Assembly: GCA_017308495.1 (NCBI GenBank)
Contig: JAFKES010000087.1
Span: forward strand, 1 to 34,416
Length of the DNA stretch: 34,416 nt
DNA from: Afipia sp.
GTDB taxonomy: Bacteria > Pseudomonadota > Alphaproteobacteria > Rhizobiales > Xanthobacteraceae
Reading direction: 5' to 3'
Below the pieces are notes generated by a model. The model had not been told where the DNA came from. It did not search any database and worked only from the letters and a program-made list of their open reading frames with translations. The stretch's first letter is position 1. Each line of letters starts with the position of its first letter. Of the stretch, positions 8,509-16,473 are shown in pieces. A program made the position numbers and the translations under genes.

Positions 8509-9576
8509 CTAACCTTCCTTTTTCAGGGAGCCAATTCCGAGCGACCCGTCGCCGCCGAGCCCCGGGGCGCGGGACGCCGCCTTGCCGGCGGCAGTCGACA
8601 GAGGCGTGGGCGCATCGACCGCGGCAGCCGCGTCCGGCGCGGCGACGTCAGGGGAGACGTTGTCGAGGAACGTCGCCGACGGCACGAAGAACAGCGTGCC
8701 CGTGACGGCCCGGCTGACATCGAGCAGGCGATCGTAATTGCCGGCGGGAAGGCCAACGAACATGTTCTCCAGCATCTGCTCGATCGGTCGGGGCGAGCGG
8801 GCATAGCCGATGAAATAGGTGCCGAATTCGCCCTTGCCGATCTCGCCGAAGGGCATGTTATCGCGCACGATCTGCAGTTGCCGCCCGTCTTCCTCGATGT
8901 TGGTCAAAACATTGTGGGCGTAAGACGCCTTGACCGCGTCGTCCTGTTCGATATCGGACAGCTTGGCGCGGCCGATGATCCGCTCCTGCTCCTCGACCGG
9001 CTTGGCGTTCCAGCGCGCCAGATCGTGCAGGTATTTCTGGGTGATCACATAGCTGCCGCCCGCGAACGCCGCGTCCTCATCGCCGATGATGGCCGCATCG
9101 AGCGCGTCCTGGTCGACCGGATTTTCGGTCCCGTCGACGAAGCCCAGCAGATCGCGGTCGTCGAAATACTTGAAACCATGCACCTCGTCGACCACGGTCA
9201 CCGCGCCGCCGAGGCGGGACACGATCTGGCTCGCGACCTCGAAGCAGATATCCATGCGGGTGGAGCGGACGTGCAGGAGAATGTCGCCCGGCGTGGCGAG
9301 GGCGTCATACACGCCATGGATCTCCCGGAACGGATGGAGATCCTTCGGCCGTGGCGCGCCGAACAGCCGGTCCCACGCCTGCGATCCGAACCCCATCACG
9401 CAGGACAGCCGGGACTCGAGGTCGCGAAAACCCACCGCGCGCAGGAGCCCCGACAGGTCCGCGCACACCTGACGGACGATCACGTCGTTGTCCTGTCCGG
9501 GATTGATGGTCGCAACCAGAAAGATGGCCGCCCGCGTCAATTTCGCGACGACCGGCTGTGATACGGCAGGAGGCAC
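8509..9576 (-). CDS. DyP-type heme peroxidase with encapsulin cargo-loading tag
   Basis: 355 residues. A dye-decolorizing peroxidase: GFVDG at 145-149 carries the catalytic Asp148, His221 in SYAHN is the likely proximal heme ligand, and Arg238 in IVRDNMPFG is the likely distal Arg. After about residue 309 a flexible Ala/Pro-rich linker leads to the tag DGSLGIGSLK at 343-352, the standard signal that docks cargo inside family 1 encapsulins. The start is a GTG at 9576 supported by GAGGAA six bases upstream. The encapsulin follows after 3 bases. The likely role is H2O2-dependent oxidation inside the compartment under oxidative stress; the physiological substrate is unknown. Confidence 0.95.
   Translation of the reverse strand: MPPAVSQPVVAKLTRAAIFLVATINPGQDNDVIVRQVCADLSGLLRAVGFRDLESRLSCVMGFGSQAWDRLFGAPRPKDLHPFREIHGVYDALATPGDILLHVRSTRMDICFEVASQIVSRLGGAVTVVDEVHGFKYFDDRDLLGFVDGTENPVDQDALDAAIIGDEDAAFAGGSYVITQKYLHDLARWNAKPVEEQERIIGRAKLSDIEQDDAVKASYAHNVLTNIEEDGRQLQIVRDNMPFGEIGKGEFGTYFIGYARSPRPIEQMLENMFVGLPAGNYDRLLDVSRAVTGTLFFVPSATFLDNVSPDVAAPDAAAAVDAPTPLSTAAGKAASRAPGLGGDGSLGIGSLKKEG
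8513..8520 (-). promoter_or_regulatory. Encapsulin ribosome-binding site inside the cargo-tag codons
   Basis: AAGGAAGG on the minus strand lies 7 bases before the encapsulin ATG and encodes the last residues of the peroxidase (Lys-Glu-Gly). Shell synthesis is therefore probably coupled to translation of the cargo's C terminus. Confidence 0.7.
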
Positions 9577-9734
9577 GCCAGTTTCCTCAAACGATCCGGC
9601 CCGTCATGCGCGGCGCGCCCGCATTCGCGGTCTCCGCAGCCTGTCCGGGCTTGTCCAGTTCCCGCTCTTTAGCAGGACAATGGCCGGTTTGTACCAGATC
9701 ATTTGAGGGAATGCAGACCAGCGGGGAACGCGGA

Positions 9735-9762
9735 CCGCCACCGGTCCTTCGACCGGTGGCGG
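9735..9762. terminator. Perfect GC-rich hairpin between the 64-residue protein and the peroxidase
   Basis: CCGCCACCGGT (9735-9745) and ACCGGTGGCGG (9752-9762) are exact reverse complements around a CCTTCG loop. No T-tract follows on either strand, so it is not a textbook intrinsic terminator. It may be a transcript-end or processing hairpin separating the 9854-10048 gene from the peroxidase-encapsulin unit. The rest of the 277-base gap (9577-9853) shows no gene I can support. Confidence 0.5.
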
Positions 9763-9853
9763 ATGTCATAATAGCGACGGCTCCCGGCGACAGCCCCGCG
9801 AGAGACGGCAGGCCGCGCGAACAGCCGCGTCCCGCGCTGAACCGCCGTTGCGT

Positions 9854-10048
9854 TCAATCCATATCCCGAAACGCGTGGCCGTTGGCCTTGATATCCGCCA
9901 CAACATTCTCCGGCACGAGGTTTTGCGCCGCCGTTCCGTCGAAAACCCAGTCGCCCTTGTCCGCGAGATCGGGAAGACCTGCGCCTTTGCGGACATAAAG
10001 TCCGACCGCCGGCTTCTTCGCATTGAGGTAGAGATCGTAGCCGTCCAT
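9854..10048 (-). CDS. Small conserved-looking protein of unknown function (64 aa)
   Basis: 64 residues: starts MDGYDLYLNAKKPAVGLYV and ends ANGHAFRDMD. I chose the ATG at 10048 because AAGGAAGG lies just upstream and the longer frame has no plausible start. It is soluble and acidic-to-neutral with no signal peptide, cysteine or recognised motif. It lies between the DUF2171 gene and the DyP-encapsulin genes on the same strand, a setting typical of small general-stress proteins in Bradyrhizobium relatives; that role is inference only. Confidence 0.65.
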   Translation of the reverse strand: MDGYDLYLNAKKPAVGLYVRKGAGLPDLADKGDWVFDGTAAQNLVPENVVADIKANGHAFRDMD

Positions 10049-10157
10049 CGAAACAACCTTCCTTGTTTGGACCGTGCATGTATGACGGCGTCGCGACAGC
10101 CGGCCGTTACCGACCGGGAGGCCACGACGCGATTTCGCCGACGATCCGTTGCCGGTG

Positions 10158-10415
10158 TTACCCCAGTCGGACAGGGCGTCCCGAAGGTTCTTCTTCAAGC
10201 GTAACGGCGACGTCCGCATTGGCGGACAGACGCACCTTGCTGCCCTCCACGCCGGCGACGAACCCCATCTCGATATAGTGGTGATGCCCTTCGTGGTGGC
10301 CGAAGGCGTCGCTTTTCTTGAGCTTGATGCGACGCCCCTCGATCCGGTCCACGGTCCCGACATGGACGCCATCGGCGCCAATGACTTCCATGTTTTCCTG
10401 CACCTTGCCAGTCAT
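10158..10415 (-). CDS. DUF2171 family small protein
   Basis: 85 residues with the DUF2171 pattern: VQENMEVIGADGVHVGTVDRIEG, then RIKLKKSDAFGHHEGHHHYIEMGFV and a C-terminal VRLSANADVAV. The fold is PRC-barrel-like and the function is unknown; members are common in rhizobial stress regulons. The His cluster HHEGHHHYI is conserved in the family as I recall it. The ATG follows GAGGGAGAG. An EcfG-like promoter lies 63 bases upstream (10478-10503), so the gene can be transcribed independently of the RND pump gene that precedes it on the strand. Confidence 0.85.
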   Translation of the reverse strand: MTGKVQENMEVIGADGVHVGTVDRIEGRRIKLKKSDAFGHHEGHHHYIEMGFVAGVEGSKVRLSANADVAVTLEEEPSGRPVRLG

Positions 10416-10477
10416 CTTGCTCTCCCTCGCTACGCGTGGCCCGGGAAACGAGCCACGCGAATTCCGGCAGGGGGACT

Positions 10478-10503
10478 AACGTCGCATGTGGCCGCCCGGT
10501 TCC
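10478..10503 (-). promoter_or_regulatory. Candidate EcfG (general stress sigma) promoter
   Basis: On the minus strand GGAAC (10503-10499) is separated by 17 bases from CGTT (10481-10478), matching the alphaproteobacterial EcfG consensus GGAAC-N16/17-CGTT. It points to the DUF2171 gene. It lies at the stop codon of the upstream RND gene and would allow a separate stress-induced transcript. Confidence 0.6.
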
Positions 10504-10507
10504 ATGG

Positions 10508-13500
10508 CTATGCGCCACGATCGGCCGGCCGATCACCCCGCAACACGATATAGATCGCCGGGATCACCAGCACGGTGAGCGCCGTCGAGGACGCGAGGCC
10601 GAACAGCAGCGAGATGGCCAGGCCCTGAAAGATAGGATCGGTGAGGATGACCGCGGCTCCGATCATCGCGGCGATCGCGGTCAGCAGGATCGGCTTGAAG
10701 CGGATGGCGCCGGCTTCCAGCAGCACGTCGAGCAGCGGCTGGCCGGGCCGTCGCGCGTGACGGATGAAATCCACCAGCAGGATCGAGTTGCGCACGATGA
10801 TGCCGGCGAGCGCGATGAAGCCGATCATCGACGTGGCCGTAAACGGCGCGTTGAACAGCCAGTGACCCAGCATGATGCCGATGAAGGTCAGGGGGATCGG
10901 CGTCAGGATCACCAGCGGCAGCTTGAACGAGCCGAACTGCGCGACCACGAGAATGTAGATGCCGAGGATCGCCACCATGAAGGCCGCGCCCATGTCACGG
11001 AAGGTCACCCAGGTCACCTCCCACTCGCCGTCCCACAGCAGCGTCGACCGGGTCTCGTCGTCGGGCTGGCCATGCAGCCTGATGACGGGCTTCGGCAGGT
11101 TGCCCCAATCGATCCGGTCGATCGCCTGCTGCACAGCGAGCATGCCGTAGATCGGCGCTTCATAGGCACCGGCCAGTTCCGCCGTCACCATCTCGGCGGG
11201 GCGGCTGTTGTGCCGGAAGATCGGATAGGACGCCGGCTCGCGGGTGACGCTGACCACGTCGCCGAGCTCGACCACCCCGCGCCCCCCGGGCAACGCGTTG
11301 GCCGGCACCGGCGTGGTCAGCGCCCGCTGGTCCATCACCCCGTCCGCCTTCGGCAACGCCAGCCGGATCGCGATCGGCGTACGGCCGCCGCCGCGATGGG
11401 AATAGCCGACCGTGGCGCCGCCGTAGAGATAGCGCAGCGTGTCATACACGTCCGCCTGCTCGACCTTGTAGTATTCGAGCTTGTCCTGATCGATGGCGAC
11501 GCGCAGGCGCTGCGGCTGGTTGCGATAGCTGTCCTCGATATCGACGATGAACGGAACGCTCTGGAACGCCTCGCGGACCTTGGCGGCGACCGCGCGCCGC
11601 GTCTCCGGATCGGGACCGTAGATTTCCGCCAGCAGGGTGCCGAGCACCGGCGGGCCGGGCGGCGGCTCGACCACCTTCAGGATGGAGCCGTCCGGCAGAT
11701 CGAGACCCGCGAGACGCTGGCGGATGTCGAGCGCGATGGCGTGGCTGGCGCGCGAACGCCGGCCCTTCTCCAGAAGATTGATCGCGACGTCGCCCTGCTC
11801 GGGGTTGGCGCGCAGATAGTAGTGCCGCACCAGACCGTTGAAATCGAACGGCGCGGCCGCGCCGGCATAGGTCTGGAACGAGATGATTTCCGGCACGCCC
11901 GCCAGCCGGTCGACGATCGCCTGCAGCGTCCGGTCGGTGTCCTCGACGGAAGAGCCCTTCGGCAGATCGAGCACGACCTGCAGATTGGCCTTGTTGTCGA
12001 ACGGTAGGAGCTTCACCGTGACGTGCTTGGTGTAGAACAACCCGAGCGACGCCACGGTGGCGAGACCGACGCCGATCAGGAATATCCATGCCCGCCGCCG
12101 CGTCGCCAGAATGGGTTTGGCGACCGCCACATACAGCCGTCCGAGGCGCCCGCCGCCGGCGCTCTCGTGGCCGCCGCCGGCATGATCTTTCCCGAGCTTC
12201 ATCATCAGCCATGGCGTCAGCATGACGGCGACGAAGAAGGAAAACAGCATCGCGGCCGAGGCATTGGCCGGGATCGGACTCATATAGGGGCCCATCATGC
12301 CCGAGACGAACAACATCGGCAGCAGCGCCGCGACCACCGTCAGGGTGGCGACGATGGTCGGATTGCCGACTTCCGCGACGGCATCGATCGCGGCTTGCGC
12401 GCGCGGGCGTCCGTCATCCATCGCCCAGTGACGGGAGATGTTCTCGATCACCACGATGGCGTCGTCGACCAGAATGCCGATCGAAAAGATCAGCGCGAAC
12501 AGGCTGACGCGATTGAGCGTATAGCCCATGATCCACGACGCGAACAGCGTCAGCAGGATGGTGGTCGGAATGACGACGGCCACCACCAGCGCCTCGCGCC
12601 AGCCGATGGCAAAGGCGACCAGCACCACGATCGATACCGTCGCCAGACCAAGATGGAACAGGAGCTCGTTGGCCTTCTCGTTGGCGGTCTCGCCGTAGTT
12701 GCGCGTGACCGTCATCTCCACATCGCTGGGAAAGATCTGGCCGCGCACGTGCTCCAGCCGGCTGACGATCTCCTCGGCGATGACCACCGCATTGGTGCCG
12801 GGGCGCTTGGCGATGGCCAGCGAGACCGAGGGCGTGCGTTCGAGCTGGCCCGCCACCTTGCGGATATCGGTCACCCGGTTTTCGGCCGGAGACGTCGCCA
12901 GCACGACGCGGGCGACGTCGCGGACATACACGGGGCGGCCGTCGCGCGCGGTGAGCAGGAGGTTGCCGATGTCGGGAAGTGACTGCAGCGTCTGGCCGGC
13001 GATGATGGCGCGCTGCCGGGTGTCTTCCCGCACCGAGCCGATCCGGAACGAGCGGTTGGCGCCTTCGATCTTGGCGGCGAGCTGTTGCAGGGTGATGCCG
13101 TAGAGCGACAGCCGGTCCGGGTCCGGCTCGACGCGGAACTGCTCCGGCTGCTCGCCGACGATGTAAGTGAGGCCGATGTCCGGCAGCTTCGCCACTTCGA
13201 CCTGCAATTCGCGGGCAAGCCGCGTCAGGTCGTTCGCGGTCCAGCGCGCGGCCACCTCGGGGGTCGGGCGCAGCGTGACCACGACGATCGCGACATCGTC
13301 TATGCCGCGGCCGACGATCAGCGGCTCTGGGATCCCGACCGGAATCCGATTCATGTTGGCGCGGATTTTCTCATGCACGCGCAGAATGGCGGCGTCGGGA
13401 TTGGTGCCGACCTTGAAGCGCGCCGTGACCACCGTGCCATCGTCCTCGGTCTGCGAATAGACATGATCGACGTCGGTGATGCTCTTGACGATGGTTTCGA

Positions 13501-13714
13501 GCGGCTCGGTGACGAGCTTGACGGCGTCCTCCGCCCGAAGGCCGTTGGCGGTGACATGGATATCGACCATCGGCACCGAGATCTGCGGCTCCTCCTCGCG
13601 CGGCAGCACGATCAGGGCGACGAGGCCGAGCGACAGCGCCGCCAGCAGGATGAGCGGCGTCAGCGGCGAGGCGATGAAGGCGCGGGTGAGATTGCCGGCA
13701 ATTCCGAGTTTCAT
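10508..13714 (-). CDS. RND efflux pump, inner-membrane permease subunit
   Basis: 1068 residues, normal for an AcrB-type proton-driven permease. It has an N-terminal membrane helix (about 17-37), a large periplasmic domain, a first helix bundle after residue 350, a second periplasmic domain and a second bundle near the C terminus. GILVDDAIVVIEN (Asp417/Asp418) is the proton-relay motif of HAE-type rather than metal-exporting pumps, and IIVRNSILLVDFI is the matching helix in the second half. The gene overlaps its adaptor by 4 bases (ATGA). No TolC-like outer-membrane partner is present in the window. The substrate is unknown; the position behind a sulfide:quinone reductase gene suggests a sulfur- or redox-stress link. 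Confidence 0.95.
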   Translation of the reverse strand: MKLGIAGNLTRAFIASPLTPLILLAALSLGLVALIVLPREEEPQISVPMVDIHVTANGLRAEDAVKLVTEPLETIVKSITDVDHVYSQTEDDGTVVTARFKVGTNPDAAILRVHEKIRANMNRIPVGIPEPLIVGRGIDDVAIVVVTLRPTPEVAARWTANDLTRLARELQVEVAKLPDIGLTYIVGEQPEQFRVEPDPDRLSLYGITLQQLAAKIEGANRSFRIGSVREDTRQRAIIAGQTLQSLPDIGNLLLTARDGRPVYVRDVARVVLATSPAENRVTDIRKVAGQLERTPSVSLAIAKRPGTNAVVIAEEIVSRLEHVRGQIFPSDVEMTVTRNYGETANEKANELLFHLGLATVSIVVLVAFAIGWREALVVAVVIPTTILLTLFASWIMGYTLNRVSLFALIFSIGILVDDAIVVIENISRHWAMDDGRPRAQAAIDAVAEVGNPTIVATLTVVAALLPMLFVSGMMGPYMSPIPANASAAMLFSFFVAVMLTPWLMMKLGKDHAGGGHESAGGGRLGRLYVAVAKPILATRRRAWIFLIGVGLATVASLGLFYTKHVTVKLLPFDNKANLQVVLDLPKGSSVEDTDRTLQAIVDRLAGVPEIISFQTYAGAAAPFDFNGLVRHYYLRANPEQGDVAINLLEKGRRSRASHAIALDIRQRLAGLDLPDGSILKVVEPPPGPPVLGTLLAEIYGPDPETRRAVAAKVREAFQSVPFIVDIEDSYRNQPQRLRVAIDQDKLEYYKVEQADVYDTLRYLYGGATVGYSHRGGGRTPIAIRLALPKADGVMDQRALTTPVPANALPGGRGVVELGDVVSVTREPASYPIFRHNSRPAEMVTAELAGAYEAPIYGMLAVQQAIDRIDWGNLPKPVIRLHGQPDDETRSTLLWDGEWEVTWVTFRDMGAAFMVAILGIYILVVAQFGSFKLPLVILTPIPLTFIGIMLGHWLFNAPFTATSMIGFIALAGIIVRNSILLVDFIRHARRPGQPLLDVLLEAGAIRFKPILLTAIAAMIGAAVILTDPIFQGLAISLLFGLASSTALTVLVIPAIYIVLRGDRPADRGA

Positions 13715-14724
13715 GGCAACACGACCCGATCGCCGTCATGCAGGCCGGTGAGAATCTCGACACGTCCCTGTCCGTTCTCCTCGAAGGCTTCGCCGAGGAT
13801 GACGGCGACGTCCATCTCGCCTTTGGCGGTAATGACACGCACATAATCGACGCCGTGCACGGTGCGGACCGCCGCCGGCGGGACGGCGAGGACCTTGCGC
13901 TTGCCGACCGGAATCGACACCAGCGTGCGTTCGTTGACGAAATAGTCGCCGATGCCCTGAACCTCGACATCCGCAATCACACGCCCGTCGACGATCTCGG
14001 GATAGACCTTGACGATCCTGCCGCGATGCGCGGTCGGCAGAAGGTCCTGCGTCCGCATCAGGCCGCGCTCGCCGACCAGCACGTCGGAGCCCTGCACGAC
14101 TTCCGCCGCATGCCGCTCCGGCAGCGACAGCCGCAGATAGTACGGACCCGGCGCGATGCGGGCGATCTCCTCGCCGGGCAGGATGACCGAGCCGAGCGTG
14201 ACCGGCACGGTCAGCACCCGCCCTGCCGCCGGCGCGAACACGGTGCCCTCGCGCGCGGTCTGCTCGATGACGGTTTTTTCGGCCCGGGCGGCGGCCATCT
14301 GGTTCATCGTCACCTCGAACTGCATCTTGGCCTGATCGAGACTGACCTGCGTGCCGGTGCCGGTGGCCCGAAGCTGCTGCGCCCGGTCCAGCTGGGTCCG
14401 CGCATTGTCGAGTTGCGAGTTGAGCGCCTCGATCTTCGCCTCGGCGGCGTTGAGCTGAAGCGGGAGTTTGTCGTCGACGATGACGGCGATCGCCTGCCCC
14501 TCGGCGACATGGTCGCCCTGACTGACGCGCAATTCACGGACGGCGCCGCCGATTCGGGCGCGCGCCGGGACGACGATGCGACTTTCGACCTGGCCGAACA
14601 CCGCTTTCATTTCAGGAATCGTCCCCGCCTTGACGACAAATTCCGCGGCACCAGCCTCGGCGGTGCAGAGGATCGCCGCCGTGGCGGAGAACGCGGCCAG
14701 CAACAACACATTCAATCGAGACAT
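13711..14724 (-). CDS. RND efflux periplasmic adaptor subunit
   Basis: 337 residues from the ATG at 14724; a GTG at 14736 is the alternative. A signal peptide is visible (MSRLNVLLLAAF then an Ala-rich stretch ending near AGAAEF). The lipoyl-like half motif ARIGGAVRELRVSQGDHVAEGQ is followed by an alpha-helical hairpin rich in Leu, Gln and Glu (about 75-135) and then the second lipoyl half GTVFAPAAGRVLTVPVTLGS. A beta-barrel and membrane-proximal domain follow. It links the permease to an outer-membrane channel encoded elsewhere. It overlaps the permease by 4 bases and lies 64 bases downstream of the DUF2892 gene on the same strand. Confidence 0.93.
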   Translation of the reverse strand: MSRLNVLLLAAFSATAAILCTAEAGAAEFVVKAGTIPEMKAVFGQVESRIVVPARARIGGAVRELRVSQGDHVAEGQAIAVIVDDKLPLQLNAAEAKIEALNSQLDNARTQLDRAQQLRATGTGTQVSLDQAKMQFEVTMNQMAAARAEKTVIEQTAREGTVFAPAAGRVLTVPVTLGSVILPGEEIARIAPGPYYLRLSLPERHAAEVVQGSDVLVGERGLMRTQDLLPTAHRGRIVKVYPEIVDGRVIADVEVQGIGDYFVNERTLVSIPVGKRKVLAVPPAAVRTVHGVDYVRVITAKGEMDVAVILGEAFEENGQGRVEILTGLHDGDRVVLP

Positions 14725-14788
14725 GACACCTGTCACCTTCGCCGCAACCTCACGGCGTCACCGGACGACCCGATGACGCGGACTTTCC

Positions 14789-14992
14789 TCACTTGAACGC
14801 CACGCCCGCCGGGCAGCCGAACTTCCTGAACACCAGCGCCGCCGGACAGAAGCCGGTGATCGACGCCTGGATCTGGTTGAGTCCGATGAAGATCGTGAAC
14901 AGGACAAACCAGGGCGAGACGTAAAACGTCAGCGCCACGGATAGCAGAACCATGAAGCCGGCGAACATCATCACAGCGCGATCGATTGTCAT
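14789..14992 (-). CDS. DUF2892 (YgaP-like) small membrane protein
   Basis: 67 residues with two membrane segments: MMFAGFMVLLSVALTFYV and WFVLFTIFIGLNQIQASIT. The ending GFCPAALVFRKFGCPAGVAF has the paired GxCP-type cysteines typical of DUF2892 proteins and of the membrane tail of YgaP rhodaneses. Such proteins are regularly found beside sulfide:quinone reductases, rhodaneses and persulfide regulators, so a role in membrane-side sulfane-sulfur handling is plausible but not shown. It is 27 bases downstream of the reductase gene and upstream of the RND adaptor. Confidence 0.9.
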   Translation of the reverse strand: MTIDRAVMMFAGFMVLLSVALTFYVSPWFVLFTIFIGLNQIQASITGFCPAALVFRKFGCPAGVAFK

Positions 14993-15019
14993 TGTCGTTT
15001 CCTTCGGGTTCGGGACCGC

Positions 15020-16312
15020 CTAGTCGGCGGCCTCCATGTGGATTTCCTTCAGCTTCTTGATGCCGAGCATGTCGAGAACGAGATTCTCGTAGAATGTCTC
15101 AGGCTTGCCCTGCCGGATCTTGCGCAGGAAATATTTTTCAAAGCCGATCTTGGCGGCGTGCACCCACAGCCCCTGCGACGCCCAGTTGACGTTGCGCGGC
15201 GGGATCTGCGGCTGAGCGACGAAGGCGATGCCGTCGTCGCCGAAATCAGCGAGACAGACCGCATTCCAGCTTGCGACAGCTCGGGGCTCCTCGCCCCGGA
15301 GCAACGCGGCGATGTTCTCCGCCGTGGCCGTCACCATCGATTCGATCATGAAGCCGGTCTTGGGCACACCGACCGCGAGCGGGTTCTTGCCGACCGGCGG
15401 GATCGCCACACACACGCCGACCGAGAAGACGTTTGGGAAGGCCGGGTTGCGCTGATGCTTGTCGATCGTGATGAATCCGCGCGGATTGGTCAGGCCCTCG
15501 ATGCCATGGACCGCCGGCACCCCGCGAAAGGCGGGCAGCAGCATGGAGAACGCCTGCGGCAGTTCGTGCGTGGCCTTGAGCGAGCCGTCATCGTTGACTT
15601 CCTCGACCACGATCTTGTCGGCCTCCGCCCGGGTGGTACGGGCGTTGGTGATCCATTTGATGTGGCGATGGCGCATGGCGCTCTCGATCAGGCCCTTGGT
15701 ATCGCCGACGCCGTCGAGGCCGAGATGGCCGATATAGGGCTCGGGCGTGACGAAGGTCATCGGCACCCGATCGCGGACGCGCGCGTTGCGCAGCGCGGTG
15801 TCGAGAATGAACGCGAACTCGTAAGCCGGGCCGAAGCAGGATGCGCCCTGCACGGCGCCGATCACCACCGGCCCCGGCTTTTTCACCAGCGCGTCGAAGG
15901 CCGCCTTGGCCTGAAGCGCGTGACCGGTGTGGCAGACGGACTGGGTATGGCCATCGGGACCGAGACCTGGAATCTCGTCGAAGGCGAGGTCCGGTCCGGT
16001 GGCGATAATCAGATAGTCGTAATCGACGACGGAGCCGTCGTTGAGTTCGATTCGGTTGTCCTGGGGATGAACCCGCTTCGCCCCCTCGACCCGCAATCCG
16101 ATGCCCTGCTGCTTCAGGACCGGCCCGAAATCGACCGTGATGTCGCCCGGCTGCCGCCAGCCGACCGCGACCCAGGGATTGGACGGCACAAACGAATAGC
16201 TCGAACCGAAATTGACCACAGTCAGACGATCGTCGCGTCGAATCTTGGCCTTCATTTCGTACGCCATGATAAGACCACCGAGTCCCGCACCCAAAACCAC
16301 GATATGAGACAT
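15020..16312 (-). CDS. sqr: Sulfide:quinone oxidoreductase
   Basis: 430 residues from the ATG at 16312, which follows GGAGGG; longer in-frame extensions lack a ribosome site. It is a peripheral membrane flavoprotein that oxidises sulfide to sulfane sulfur and reduces quinone. The FAD site VVLGAGLGG lies at 5-13 and the second nucleotide region LIIATGPD at 101-108. All three catalytic cysteines are present: Cys127 (SVCHTG), Cys159 (GASCFGPAYE) and Cys353 (NAVCLADFGDDG). Their spacing is close to that of Acidithiobacillus SQR (128/160/356, from memory). The amphipathic C-terminal helices (FEKYFLRKI and beyond) fit membrane attachment. It is divergent from an SqrR-like regulator and first of a probable sqr-DUF2892-RND operon. 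Confidence 0.9.
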   Translation of the reverse strand: MSHIVVLGAGLGGLIMAYEMKAKIRRDDRLTVVNFGSSYSFVPSNPWVAVGWRQPGDITVDFGPVLKQQGIGLRVEGAKRVHPQDNRIELNDGSVVDYDYLIIATGPDLAFDEIPGLGPDGHTQSVCHTGHALQAKAAFDALVKKPGPVVIGAVQGASCFGPAYEFAFILDTALRNARVRDRVPMTFVTPEPYIGHLGLDGVGDTKGLIESAMRHRHIKWITNARTTRAEADKIVVEEVNDDGSLKATHELPQAFSMLLPAFRGVPAVHGIEGLTNPRGFITIDKHQRNPAFPNVFSVGVCVAIPPVGKNPLAVGVPKTGFMIESMVTATAENIAALLRGEEPRAVASWNAVCLADFGDDGIAFVAQPQIPPRNVNWASQGLWVHAAKIGFEKYFLRKIRQGKPETFYENLVLDMLGIKKLKEIHMEAAD

Positions 16313-16431
16313 GACATTCCCTCCGTTTGAGACCTTGCGCCCGCGCCGACGGGTCACCGTCCTGTTTCGAGTTAGGCCCCTGTCGCAACGGCTGCCCGCC
16401 GCGGCGATGGCCCTCTCGTCTTGCTTTCCGC

Positions 16432-16473
16432 TTGACTGTAACATTCAAAAATTATAAATTCAAGAAGATGAAT
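16432..16473 (+). promoter_or_regulatory. Divergent promoter region with SqrR-type operator
   Basis: An AT-rich island in otherwise GC-rich DNA. TTGACT (16432-16437) and TATAAA (16453-16458) form a promoter toward the ArsR gene, with a 15-base spacer that is shorter than ideal. ATTC-N8-GAAT (16458-16473) overlaps the regulator's own ATG (16468) and matches the sulfide-repressor SqrR site as I recall it. A wider ACATTC...GAATGT pair spans 16441-16475. The site would give autorepression and could also control the divergent sulfide:quinone reductase. Confidence 0.6.

Noticed and set aside
7015-9561. 848-residue plus-strand open frame
   Set aside because: Antisense to DUF488, DUF2945, encapsulin and DyP genes; composition is the typical high-GC shadow.
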